A stretch of DNA of 30,683 bases, from IMG/VR virus record IMGVR_UViG_3300025070_000149, positions 1 through 30,683 of that record, one strand, 5' to 3'. Within the stretch, counting starts at the first letter, position 1. Each line of letters begins with the position of its first letter. The DNA comes from a virus. A program made the position numbers and the translations under genes. The notes under the pieces are model-generated. The model saw only the letters and a program-made list of their open reading frames with translations. It did no database searches and had not been told where the DNA came from. This document shows, piece after piece, positions 23,158-30,683 of the stretch.

Positions 23158-25122
23158 TTAATCTTCAATTTCTTTTTTTTCAGGTAAAGTGGCTTTACTA
23201 TAGAATCCATACGCAGATAAACCACCAAATAAACCCCAGCCAACTGTTTGTTTTAAACTAGGAAGATAGGCTTTAAGATATAAACCCGGCATTTCCGCAA
23301 GCTCTTTTCTAAAAATTTGTAACATAGGAGTACTTACATTTTTTTCTGATTTAGACATAGCTCTAAAAATTGCTTTTTCTACAATGGTAAGTCCTTTTAA
23401 AAAATTATCTTTATCTGCTGTATTGCTAAAGCCTTCCATCATTCTTGTTCTAATTTTATTTATCGAGGCTTGTCCTTTTTTAGATTTTATTATGTTATCT
23501 GCTAATTTAGGAATTAAAGTTTTACTAGCAACTTTACCCCCAATTTTATAAAGTCCATAACCGGGAGCTAACCATGCTGCATCATACAGATCAAGCTCCT
23601 CCCCTACTAAAAATTCTGATACTCTACCAGCATAAGGTATTTCATTTAATTCTTGCAACCACGTTTTTACTTCTGGAGATTCATTACCTCCATTTATAAC
23701 AAGGTTATTATATTCCTCGGCTGGAATAATACCAGCATTTTTCATAATACTATTAAGAGCTAGTTCTTCATCTATTTTTTGTTGGTCATCCAACTCTGAC
23801 TCTTTAATAGCTAATAAAAATTGATCTCTCATTCCTCTAAGTTCTTGCTCAACTCCATATTCAGGCTTTACTTGTTTAATACTTTCAATATATTGAGGTA
23901 ATTTTTCAGTGTTAACTGTACCCTGCATATTATCTAAATCAAACAAGCTCATATTAGTATCAACAATAATAGAGTCTTGTCCCGATACATATTCAGTAGC
24001 TGCTGCTATAGCTTGAGTTTTTGATAAGCCTTGTGTACTTATCAGGTTTTCTGCAGTATCTAAAATATTATTAGTATAAGATACTGGATTATCTTTAAAT
24101 TCATTTTTGTAAAAATCTTCTAAGTCTACATCTTTTGCCCTATTTATGTAAGCAATTATATCATCTTGCCCTGTTTTTAACTCTGTAGGATTACGAGTTT
24201 TTCGTTCACCTGTAAGAGTATAGGAACCCATAGGTATAGCATCACCGATTTGTACTGGCGAACCATCGGGAGCTTGTGCAATTGTTGTTGCAAATGTAAC
24301 TTTAGATTTTCCTCCATATTTATCCTCGACAACGTTTTCAAATGTATTAACATTGGAGTCTTTGTAAACTGTAATTTTTTTACCTTCTTCACTTTTCATA
24401 AACTCTACAAGCTGTTCGACAGGATTGCCTAGTTTACCATAAGCTTCAAGAGCAGAAGTAGCATTTTTAAATTGATCTCCAATTAAACCACTGAGTAATT
24501 TTTCTTTAGCTAATTTATCTTCTTCTGTTAAAGTTTCCTTATCATGTGATTTAGCCATTTTTAATATTTTGTTACCGAACCACGAACCAATAGTTTTTGG
24601 AGCTTCTCCCTCTGCCCTAATAAGTTCAATCATATCTTCATGAGATAAGTTTGGTATAGCTAATTGAGCATCTACAGTTTTATTCCAAGATGCTAAATTG
24701 TCAGGATTCTTAGAATAATTTTTAGAAATTTCATTGATAGCATCACTAAAGCCATCAACATTAAACTCTTCACCATAAATACCAAGTAAATGATTTCTAA
24801 GTTTTTTTCTTGTTTCAGCTTCGAGCATTTGATCTCTGGAATAACCTAGCTTTTCATATTCTTTATGCATAGTATTCCATTCTTTAGCAGTTTCATTTTT
24901 AGCTAAATAATGTGATCGTGCGACAGCTCCGTTTCTTTCTGCTTCTTCAGCATTTCTATTAATTAACCAATTGGCTCCTGCTGCTGTAAGATTAATAGCA
25001 TATAAACTTTCTTGTATTCGCTGTTGTTTTTTTTGTTCCTTTTCTTCTCTTTTTCTTTTTGCTTCAAACTGTTCTTGACCAAAAGAAACTCCACCATCAC
25101 CTTCATATAAACCGTTAGCCAT
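23158..25122 (-). CDS. Internal virion protein candidate, 654 aa
   Basis: AGGAG precedes the ATG. It begins with a Gly-rich start, then a Lys/Glu/Gln-rich helical stretch (residues about 18-40), long helical regions, and a C-terminal hydrophobic segment (about 625-648, VGWGLFGGLSAYGFYSKATL). No enzyme motif was seen. Its place directly before the giant ejection protein matches T7 gp15, an internal core protein of 747 aa. The C-terminal hydrophobic stretch could insert in the host membrane after ejection. Identity is by context, size and composition. Confidence 0.6.
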   Translation of the reverse strand: MANGLYEGDGGVSFGQEQFEAKRKREEKEQKKQQRIQESLYAINLTAAGANWLINRNAEEAERNGAVARSHYLAKNETAKEWNTMHKEYEKLGYSRDQMLEAETRKKLRNHLLGIYGEEFNVDGFSDAINEISKNYSKNPDNLASWNKTVDAQLAIPNLSHEDMIELIRAEGEAPKTIGSWFGNKILKMAKSHDKETLTEEDKLAKEKLLSGLIGDQFKNATSALEAYGKLGNPVEQLVEFMKSEEGKKITVYKDSNVNTFENVVEDKYGGKSKVTFATTIAQAPDGSPVQIGDAIPMGSYTLTGERKTRNPTELKTGQDDIIAYINRAKDVDLEDFYKNEFKDNPVSYTNNILDTAENLISTQGLSKTQAIAAATEYVSGQDSIIVDTNMSLFDLDNMQGTVNTEKLPQYIESIKQVKPEYGVEQELRGMRDQFLLAIKESELDDQQKIDEELALNSIMKNAGIIPAEEYNNLVINGGNESPEVKTWLQELNEIPYAGRVSEFLVGEELDLYDAAWLAPGYGLYKIGGKVASKTLIPKLADNIIKSKKGQASINKIRTRMMEGFSNTADKDNFLKGLTIVEKAIFRAMSKSEKNVSTPMLQIFRKELAEMPGLYLKAYLPSLKQTVGWGLFGGLSAYGFYSKATLPEKKEIED

Positions 25123-25125
25123 TCT

Positions 25126-25719
25126 TTACTCCTGCTGTCCTAATAAACTTGGTTGAGCTTGTTGAGGTCTACTAAGTAATCCTTCAGGTATTTCAAGCTC
25201 TTCAATATCTTCTACAATTTCTTTTGGTAAAACTCCCTCAGGAACTTTCCTATTTTTATCAATTTTACTATCAGCATATTTTTTTAAATTATTAGCTCTC
25301 ATTTCAGCTATTTCATTTTCATCTTCGGGTTCAAGATCATCTTCTTCATCCCCTGTTAAACGATAGTCATTAATCCCTGCTTTCTCACATAACGCCATTA
25401 GTAAATACATTACAGGCTCTAACAATAATAACAATAAATCTGGGTTCCATTTACCCTCTTGAAAACCTCTTTGTAATACTTGTAAAGCTACATCAGAAAC
25501 AGGAACTCCCTGCCCAATACCAACCATAAGAGGAACATAAATATCTTCTACTAAAAGCTCTTCAGCAATAAAATTTAAAGCTTCTCTAAAGTTAGTAAAT
25601 TCAGGGGGTCCTTCCCAAGGATAACCTTGATCAGGGCTATTTGTTAAAGACTGTCCCGGAATAGGTTTTCCTGCATTAACAAGAGCATCTATCCCTTCTT
25701 GGTTAAACTCTTCTCTCAT
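25126..25719 (-). CDS. Virion-operon protein, 197 aa
   Basis: It is coupled to the preceding gene by TAATG. The N-terminal part contains AGKPIPGQSLTNSPDQ and PWEGPPEF (about residues 16-42), a signature I recall from structural-operon proteins of unrelated marine phages. A Leu-rich stretch (about 92-110, NPDLLLLLLEPVMYLLMAL) is hydrophobic enough to be buried or membrane-inserted; the last third is acidic with an EDDLEPEDENE run. It could be a chaperone or a minor virion protein. Function is not known. Confidence 0.6.
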   Translation of the reverse strand: MREEFNQEGIDALVNAGKPIPGQSLTNSPDQGYPWEGPPEFTNFREALNFIAEELLVEDIYVPLMVGIGQGVPVSDVALQVLQRGFQEGKWNPDLLLLLLEPVMYLLMALCEKAGINDYRLTGDEEDDLEPEDENEIAEMRANNLKKYADSKIDKNRKVPEGVLPKEIVEDIEELEIPEGLLSRPQQAQPSLLGQQE

Positions 25720-26693
25720 TAATTATTTCCTCCATATCCTTGAAGTCTTCTCATATCATTAATATAGTTTGTACTTCCCATACTTGCTTGTTCCATAAGA
25801 TAAGACTGTCCAAGTTGATTTGTTGCTCCCCAAGAACTTCCTTGTGCTTGATAAGCATTATTCATACTTGTAAAGTCTGCTTGATTAAATATACCTTGAG
25901 TATTAAATGCATCAATAGTTCCAATATCTAAAGGTCTAACAATATTAAGCGTTTGTTGTGGCATTGCCGGAGCTAATGCTGTTTGTAAATGTGCAAAAGC
26001 AGTTTGAGCTGCTTTCTTACCATACTTTGAAGGATCAGTTAAATCTTTTACCATAGAATCATAAGATTGTGAAGCAAAATCTTTTCCTCTTTCAAGTAAG
26101 CTTTTCTTTTCTGCAATAACATCTGTGATTGCTTTATCTTCGATTCCTAAAATTTTTCCAGTATCTAATTCTTTGCCTACTTCATTTAAAGATACTCCTT
26201 CTCTTTTTGCATATTCTTCTAAAGCAGTTTGTTCTACTGCACTTTCTTTAATAATATCTTCAGCTTTACTGCCGAATACAGGTGTCCTTCCTTCACTTAA
26301 ATTAAAACCTTTGCCTTGTAAAAAATTACCAGCTCTATCAAAGCCATTAGATATTGCTGTGCTAAGAGAATTATAAGCAGTTCCTATTGCAGAACCAGCA
26401 CTATGAATAGCTCCCATAGCTTGTCCAACAGCTCCTTTTAATCCTCCTTCAGCTACTAATCTAGATGCAAAAGTTGTTGTACCTTGAGACAACCCTTGTG
26501 TTGCAAATTGACCGAAGGCTTTACCAACGGTACTGCTCCATAAGTGACTTAGCCCGGACATAGCATAAGGCATTAAAAACATCATTCCCAGTTGACCAAC
26601 AATTCCTAGTTTTCCAAAAGCTCGACCAACTTTATTGACAACTTTTTTTATACCTTTGCCAATTTTTTTAGCAATTTTTCTTAGTTTTCCCAA
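25719..26693 (-). CDS. Internal virion protein candidate with cationic amphipathic N-terminus, 324 aa
   Basis: The start codon is TTG (26693), chosen because AGGAG lies seven bases upstream and the frame begins there. Residues 1-30 (GKLRKIAKKIGKGIKKVVNK...) form a strongly basic amphipathic helix, followed by a hydrophobic stretch (about 31-52). Next comes an Ala/Gly/Ser-rich helical region and a Gln/Asn-rich end. The layout suits an internal or ejection protein that interacts with membranes or DNA, comparable in place to T7 gp14 (196 aa). No known motif confirms this. Confidence 0.6.
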   Translation of the reverse strand: MGKLRKIAKKIGKGIKKVVNKVGRAFGKLGIVGQLGMMFLMPYAMSGLSHLWSSTVGKAFGQFATQGLSQGTTTFASRLVAEGGLKGAVGQAMGAIHSAGSAIGTAYNSLSTAISNGFDRAGNFLQGKGFNLSEGRTPVFGSKAEDIIKESAVEQTALEEYAKREGVSLNEVGKELDTGKILGIEDKAITDVIAEKKSLLERGKDFASQSYDSMVKDLTDPSKYGKKAAQTAFAHLQTALAPAMPQQTLNIVRPLDIGTIDAFNTQGIFNQADFTSMNNAYQAQGSSWGATNQLGQSYLMEQASMGSTNYINDMRRLQGYGGNN

Positions 26694-26702
26694 TTTAATC
26701 TC

Positions 26703-28982
26703 CTATACTATACCAAACATTCTATCAATGGTTGATGAAACATTATTAAAATTAGTCTGCCAATTTTTAGCAGCATCACCTTCTGCACTTGAAGCAGCTA
26801 CCATGGCTTGTACTTTTCTTGTAGCTGTATCATTAGCCCATCTAAAATCATAGTCGGCTTGGTCTCTTAACTCTTGCCATAAAAATGCTTGAGCTTGAGA
26901 AGATATATTAAATGCCATTTTAGTGTTTTCTTGATTAATAGCATTTTGTGCAGCAGTGTCAGCTAAGTTAGCTTTCCTTCTCCATTCTACATTTGACTGC
27001 TCAATTGCTTGTGCGTTTTGCACATTAAACTGTTCTCTGTTAAAATCTATTTGTTCATTAAATTGTTTTACTTGATTAACAATAGCAGCATTAGCCTTAT
27101 TAACTTCTAATTCATTTTGAACTCGTCTGGCTTCAGCAGCATTAGCCTGTTGTACGTTAAATTGCTTTACTGCGTTTTCTTGTTGAGAATTAAACTGACT
27201 AACTTGTGTATTCAAACTTGCCATAAATTGTTGTGTTTGATTTTCACTTGCAGCATTAAACTGTCTTGCAGCATTTGTTGCAGCTTGATTAGATAGCATT
27301 CTTTGCTGTTCTTGTTGAGCTTGTAATACATTTGCTTGTTGTTGGATATTTAAATTTGCCATATCCATAGATAAAAAAGCTTGAGCATTTTGTATTTGTG
27401 CTTTTTGATAAAAGTCTGCTTCAGCTAAATTAGCTTGTGACATTAACACTGCGTTTTGTAGAGCTGATTGTTGCTCCATACTTGCTTCAGTTAAACCTAC
27501 TGTTTGTAAAAATTTACTGTTAGCTAAGTTGGTTTGTTGATCAGCACTGAACTGAGCCATGTCCATTGCAAAAACATTTTGTGCATTTTGCATGGCAGTT
27601 TGTTGTCTAAACTGTGTATTTTGTAAGTCAGCTTGTGCTTCAATTGTTTTTTGTTGTGAAACACTTTGTTGTATTGCTTGAGCATTAGACTGAGCTAACG
27701 GTATCGCTGAAGTAATAATTGCATTGAGCAAGGCGTCTCTACCAACTGTTGAGGCTGACATACCTCTTTGAGCTAACATTTGTTCTACTGATGCAACAGC
27801 AGGTCTAGCCCACGAGGGTATTTCACCTTCTTCAATGCCACTTAATAAACTGTCTAACTGATTAGATACTAAAGCTTCTTGAGGTAACCCTTCAATAATC
27901 CCTCTTTGTTCTTCAGTAAACTCAGTAAGCCTTGCTTCAAGTGCTTCAGGGTCATTACCAAGCTCTGTAATATCTTCTTCACTAAGACCAGCATTACGTA
28001 ATTGTTTTTTAGCTCGTGTAACTCTTGCTAAAGATGTTCCAGCATTTTGAGCTGCTTGAGCTTTAGAGTCTTGACTAAGAGTACCAATAACTCTTTCAGC
28101 TAATGCACCTTCAGGTATATCAACTGTAACCGCTTGAATAGGGTCTACTCTCTCTACTCCTGCAGCTTTTGCTAAAGCTTCTTGTTTAATTTCACCTTGA
28201 GCTACAGCAACTTCAGGAGCTGTTGTAATTTGTTCAGCTTCAATTTTAGCAGCAGTAACAGGCTCAGGAGTTTTAACTGTCGAAATATCTTCTATTTGTT
28301 GTACAGCTTCAGTACCAACTTCTTTAACTAATTCAGGACTAACTCCTTTTCTTTCAGCAAGTTGCATAGCCTCTGATTCATATGCAGGTCCTGTAGGGAC
28401 AGAAACTATTTCTTGTTGTGGAATAATTCCCTCTGGTATCTCTCCTCTAGCAATTTTCTCAGCTTCTCTACCAGCTTCAATCATTCTTTCTCTACGTTCT
28501 TTTTCAAATGTTTCTTTTGTTAAAGGTGCAGGAGTCGGTGCAGGAGTCGGTGCAGGAGTCGGTGCAGGAGAACCGCCCAGAGGTCCACCAAACGGACCAG
28601 TAGGTGCTTTTGTAGGAAGATTAGGATTATATCCGGGAGTACCGGGAATATTAAAATCATAGCTTTGGTCAAACTCTAATTGACCTCTATTTTGTCTAAT
28701 AGCATCTGCTCTAGCATTTCTAGTTTCTAATACAGGGGCTGGTTTTTCAGGGGCTATTCCATCTGAATATAATAGTTTACTTGCTTTTCTAGGTGCCGGA
28801 ATAGGTGCAGGTTCAGCTTCTCCAGCTTGTTGATTTTGTAATGCTTGACCAGTTGCAGGGTCTATACGAATTTCATCACCTTCACGATAACCAACTCGAC
28901 CACCTTGACTCATGTCGACACGACCATCTGTTTTATAAGTAGCTTTATACTTTTTAGTTCTTTTTTTTCTATCTTTTGCCAT
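26703..28982 (-). CDS. Gln/Ala-rich repetitive virion protein, 759 aa
   Basis: TAGGAAAA precedes the ATG. Three regions are visible: a basic N-terminus with SQGGRVGYREGDE (about residues 25-37); a Pro-rich linker with PAPT repeats (about 138-153); and, from about 400, long Gln/Asn/Ala-rich helices with recurring QFN-Q-NA units (e.g. KQFNVQQANAAEARR). The end (about 695-759) is denser and more conserved-looking, with a WQELRDQADYDFRWAND stretch. Repetitive Gln-rich helices suggest a fibrous or core-forming assembly protein. An internal sigma70 promoter lies just upstream. Similar proteins are common in marine podovirus contigs, role unproven. Confidence 0.6.
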   Translation of the reverse strand: MAKDRKKRTKKYKATYKTDGRVDMSQGGRVGYREGDEIRIDPATGQALQNQQAGEAEPAPIPAPRKASKLLYSDGIAPEKPAPVLETRNARADAIRQNRGQLEFDQSYDFNIPGTPGYNPNLPTKAPTGPFGGPLGGSPAPTPAPTPAPTPAPLTKETFEKERRERMIEAGREAEKIARGEIPEGIIPQQEIVSVPTGPAYESEAMQLAERKGVSPELVKEVGTEAVQQIEDISTVKTPEPVTAAKIEAEQITTAPEVAVAQGEIKQEALAKAAGVERVDPIQAVTVDIPEGALAERVIGTLSQDSKAQAAQNAGTSLARVTRAKKQLRNAGLSEEDITELGNDPEALEARLTEFTEEQRGIIEGLPQEALVSNQLDSLLSGIEEGEIPSWARPAVASVEQMLAQRGMSASTVGRDALLNAIITSAIPLAQSNAQAIQQSVSQQKTIEAQADLQNTQFRQQTAMQNAQNVFAMDMAQFSADQQTNLANSKFLQTVGLTEASMEQQSALQNAVLMSQANLAEADFYQKAQIQNAQAFLSMDMANLNIQQQANVLQAQQEQQRMLSNQAATNAARQFNAASENQTQQFMASLNTQVSQFNSQQENAVKQFNVQQANAAEARRVQNELEVNKANAAIVNQVKQFNEQIDFNREQFNVQNAQAIEQSNVEWRRKANLADTAAQNAINQENTKMAFNISSQAQAFLWQELRDQADYDFRWANDTATRKVQAMVAASSAEGDAAKNWQTNFNNVSSTIDRMFGIV
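28525..28570. repeat. 12-bp tandem repeat encoding the PAPT linker
   Basis: The unit GGTGCAGGAGTC is repeated about 3.8 times in perfect copies, encoding the Pro-Ala-Pro-Thr linker of the 759-residue virion protein on the minus strand. Such repeats change length readily by slippage. Confidence 0.9.
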
Positions 28983-29091
28983 TGTTTTTCCTACGTGTTA
29001 ATTTCTTCAACATCTTTGAAGGTACAGTAGTAATTGAAATAACTAAGGTCGAAGCAGGAAGCTTCTTAGTTTTTTTCTTCTTTACTACCAT
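28969..29091 (-). CDS. Small basic ORF, 40 aa, doubtful
   Basis: ATG 29091 lies one base after the stop of the upstream gene, and the frame overlaps the 759-residue gene start by 14 bp. The product begins MVVKKKKTKKLPASTLVIS and ends in basic residues. There is no clear RBS, and a promoter -10 box (29090-29095) sits on the start codon. Coding would depend on translation carried over from upstream. Confidence 0.4.
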   Translation of the reverse strand: MVVKKKKTKKLPASTLVISITTVPSKMLKKLTRRKNNGKR

Positions 29092-29118
29092 TTTACTTAA
29101 CTTCAAAGAGTTTGTCAA
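29090..29118 (-). promoter_or_regulatory. Sigma70 promoter before the internal virion genes
   Basis: On the minus strand TTGACA (29118-29113), 17-bp spacer, TAAAAT (29095-29090, 5 of 6). The transcript would start near 29083 and lead to the 759-residue gene, raising its expression over the fibre genes upstream. Confidence 0.6.
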
Positions 29119-29335
29119 GCTTTTCACTGATTTTATCCATTCTTTCCATTATGATTGTCATATCGTTTCTTAGCTCATCTTTGGTTACATAATCTTTCGC
29201 AATACCTTCACGTGTTTTGTTCAGCAATATATCTTGTCTTCTAAGCTCTGAAGTGTTCTGCCTAATCTGAAACCATATAGGGGCTAAGACTAAAGTTATA
29301 AAGATGTTCCAAATAATATATGCTGATAGTTCCAT
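29093..29335 (-). CDS. Small membrane protein with coiled coil, 80 aa
   Basis: GGAG precedes the ATG. Residues about 5-24 (AYIIWNIFITLVLAPIWFQI) form a membrane helix; the rest is charged and coiled-coil-like, ending RMDKISEKLDKLFEVK. Its layout is like that of the 93-residue protein at the far end of the operon. Next to the fibre gene, it resembles in position T7 gp17.5, a holin, so lysis is one possibility and a virion-membrane role another. Confidence 0.6.
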   Translation of the reverse strand: MELSAYIIWNIFITLVLAPIWFQIRQNTSELRRQDILLNKTREGIAKDYVTKDELRNDMTIIMERMDKISEKLDKLFEVK

Positions 29336-29336
29336 G

Positions 29337-29954
29337 TTATGCTCCTAGTTCTGGAAACTCACCTAAAGGTCTTGTGTAAACAGGACTTTCTTCAGTACCT
29401 GTATTTGTATAAGTGTATAAAGCTGCTAAAGCATCTACGTCTGTAGCACCGTCAATAGCTGTACACATGTCATTAGACTTTGTACGCACTGCAGCTCTCC
29501 AAGTTGCTATATCGCTTGGTACGGCTGTACCGCCTTCTGCAGCTCTAACAACCATCCAGTCAGTGTCTTGTAAGATACCACCGGCTTGAGAGTTGATAGT
29601 ATCTTTATAGCCTTGACGGATACCTACTTGCTTTACATCACCTTCTGTACCAAGCCCATCTGTTTCTTCTTGAGCTGTAAAGAGTACATCGTCTAAAGGT
29701 TTAGCAGTTGCCACACCGTATGAAGCTGTTACAACGCCGTCTGCAAAGTCAAAGCTTTGATTGGTGTTGATGTAATACTCTTTATCTTTTAAGTTTGTGT
29801 TGTCGATAACGACTTCATAAATCCCTATAGCTTCTAATTCAGAAGCTGTCCAAAGCATAAAGATATTGCTAGGGTAATTAACTTCTCCTATAGTCATACC
29901 TTTAGGTCTTGTAAAGACTTGTGTTACGTTATCTGATTCTACTAAAGCCCACAT
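29337..29954 (-). CDS. DUF4376-like protein, probably fibre-associated, 205 aa
   Basis: GAGG precedes the ATG. The N-terminal part is beta-rich (MWALVESDNVTQVFTRPKG...). The C-terminal part has the pattern of DUF4376-type tail-fibre-associated proteins: GGILQDTDWMVVRAAEGG (about residues 125-142), VPSDIATWRAAVRTKSND (about 144-161), then a helix. Such proteins often lie directly after the fibre gene and are thought to help fibre assembly or adhesion. The gene starts 3 bp after the fibre stop. Identification is by pattern. Confidence 0.6.
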   Translation of the reverse strand: MWALVESDNVTQVFTRPKGMTIGEVNYPSNIFMLWTASELEAIGIYEVVIDNTNLKDKEYYINTNQSFDFADGVVTASYGVATAKPLDDVLFTAQEETDGLGTEGDVKQVGIRQGYKDTINSQAGGILQDTDWMVVRAAEGGTAVPSDIATWRAAVRTKSNDMCTAIDGATDVDALAALYTYTNTGTEESPVYTRPLGEFPELGA

Positions 29955-29957
29955 AAT

Positions 29958-30683
29958 TTACCTCGCTGTTGTTGGGATTCCTGTTGATGTTACGAATGGA
30001 TTTTCTGCAAATGCCATGTAGATGTATGTTCCACCGTTTTGATTTGCTCCTGTTTGACTTGTTCTAATTTTAAAACCATTGCTTACAAAATCCATACTAG
30101 CTCCAGAACTTGCAGCTTCTGGTGAATCGTTATCTGCTTGTAATCTCGGCATATAGTCTTTGTTATATCCGTCTCTTTTATTATCAAATATTTGCCAATT
30201 TCTAGCTGTATTACTTTGTTTCACCATTACCCAAGCAGGTTTGAAGCCTGTATAAACAAAAGCACCATTTGTGTTTCCGTTACCTTTATACGAACCAAAC
30301 TTGCTGTAGCCTTGTTTTTCTGCGAAGCAGTAACTTACATAGTTGTAATTACCATTAACTGAAAAATCTGTTCCTACTCCAAAAGTTGAAGAAGTAACTC
30401 CAGTAAATAAAACTGTACTAGAATTGTATGCAGAACTATCATTAAGTTTTAAAGAGCCTGTTGAACCTGCTGAACTGTGAAATACTCTCCAACTTTCTAC
30501 TCGAGTTCTTGCTCGTCTAATAACAACTTGAGGTGCAACGCCTAATCCGTGACCTATGCTTCTAGCTGTATTATTGGATGGTGAATCTGTAACAATACTA
30601 AACCCAGCATCTTGATTAACTTGTACAGTTGAAGTTATATCTCCATCCGTATTGCTTGAGGTCGTACCACCATTGGCTTTCCA
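29958..30683 (-). CDS. Tail fibre or adhesin, C-terminal part (cut by window edge)
   Basis: The reading frame is open from the stop at 29958 to the window end (241 codons), so the gene continues to the right; an internal ATG at 30227 is not its start. The sequence fits the repeats often found in marine phage fibres (Pfam DUF7483-like): SIGHGLGVAPQVVIRRA, YVSYCFAEKQGYSKFGSYKG, GNGNTNGAFVYTGFKPAWVM, and a final NWQIFDNKRDGYN with FVSNGFKIR and GTYIYMAFAENP. It is rich in beta structure. It probably forms the receptor-binding end of the virion. The DUF number is from memory. Confidence 0.75.
   Translation of the reverse strand, partial: WKANGGTTSSNTDGDITSTVQVNQDAGFSIVTDSPSNNTARSIGHGLGVAPQVVIRRARTRVESWRVFHSSAGSTGSLKLNDSSAYNSSTVLFTGVTSSTFGVGTDFSVNGNYNYVSYCFAEKQGYSKFGSYKGNGNTNGAFVYTGFKPAWVMVKQSNTARNWQIFDNKRDGYNKDYMPRLQADNDSPEAASSGASMDFVSNGFKIRTSQTGANQNGGTYIYMAFAENPFVTSTGIPTTAR

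Noticed and set aside
28525-28570. Short regular repeats as a CRISPR array
   Set aside because: The units are 12 bp without spacers and encode a Pro-rich linker in frame.
1-30683. tRNA genes, integrase, attachment sites, insertion sequences
   Set aside because: I looked for cloverleaf patterns, recombinase motifs and terminal inverted repeats and found none that I could support by eye.

Overview
The window is an AT-rich segment (roughly two thirds A+T by eye) of a lytic-looking, podovirus-type tailed phage genome. The gene content is the type seen in marine phages: a T7-like replication set, a class I ribonucleotide reductase pair, a DUF3310 protein, a GP88 protein, small zinc-ribbon and basic proteins, and a fibre with the repeats common in ocean phages. 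Together with the AT bias this suggests a phage of a marine bacterium such as SAR11 or another AT-rich alphaproteobacterium. The host is an inference. No integrase, phage RNA polymerase, terminase, portal, capsid or tail-tube gene was found. The head genes probably lie beyond the right edge.

Layout: (1) 1-990 holds a leftward small gene, broken by a 49-bp tandem duplication, with its own promoter, operators and terminator, back to back with the control region for rightward genes. (2) 990-6282 is a rightward block of very small early genes. It includes a promoter-to-terminator unit with no good ORF (about 1913-2135), which is a small RNA candidate, and a 440-bp repeat- and hairpin-rich stretch (2611-3053). 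Recognisable members are GP88, DUF3846, a small basic protein, and a pyrimidine-dimer-glycosylase-like protein. (3) 6283-8058 holds a membrane-anchored, possibly TonB-like protein and the SSB module, each with a host-type sigma70 promoter. (4) 8071-17526 is the replication and nucleotide block: primase-helicase, family A DNA polymerase, GIY-YIG protein, Cas4/RecB-like exonuclease, endonuclease I, DUF3310, NrdA and NrdB, with small proteins threaded between. (5) 17529-30683 runs leftward. Read in transcription order it holds a fibre (cut by the window edge), a DUF4376-like protein, a small membrane protein, four internal-virion-type proteins, a 1558-residue ejection-protein candidate carrying methyltransferase and lytic-transglycosylase-like domains, then a lysis-type set of small membrane proteins.

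How it works together: near-consensus sigma70 promoters and the absence of a visible phage RNA polymerase suggest that host RNA polymerase transcribes the genome. The SSB, helicase-primase and polymerase copy DNA. The exonuclease and endonuclease I degrade host DNA or resolve junctions, and the reductase supplies dNTPs. The leftward genes build the virion and the cell-entry apparatus and finally lyse the cell. The two halves converge with only 2 bp between stop codons.
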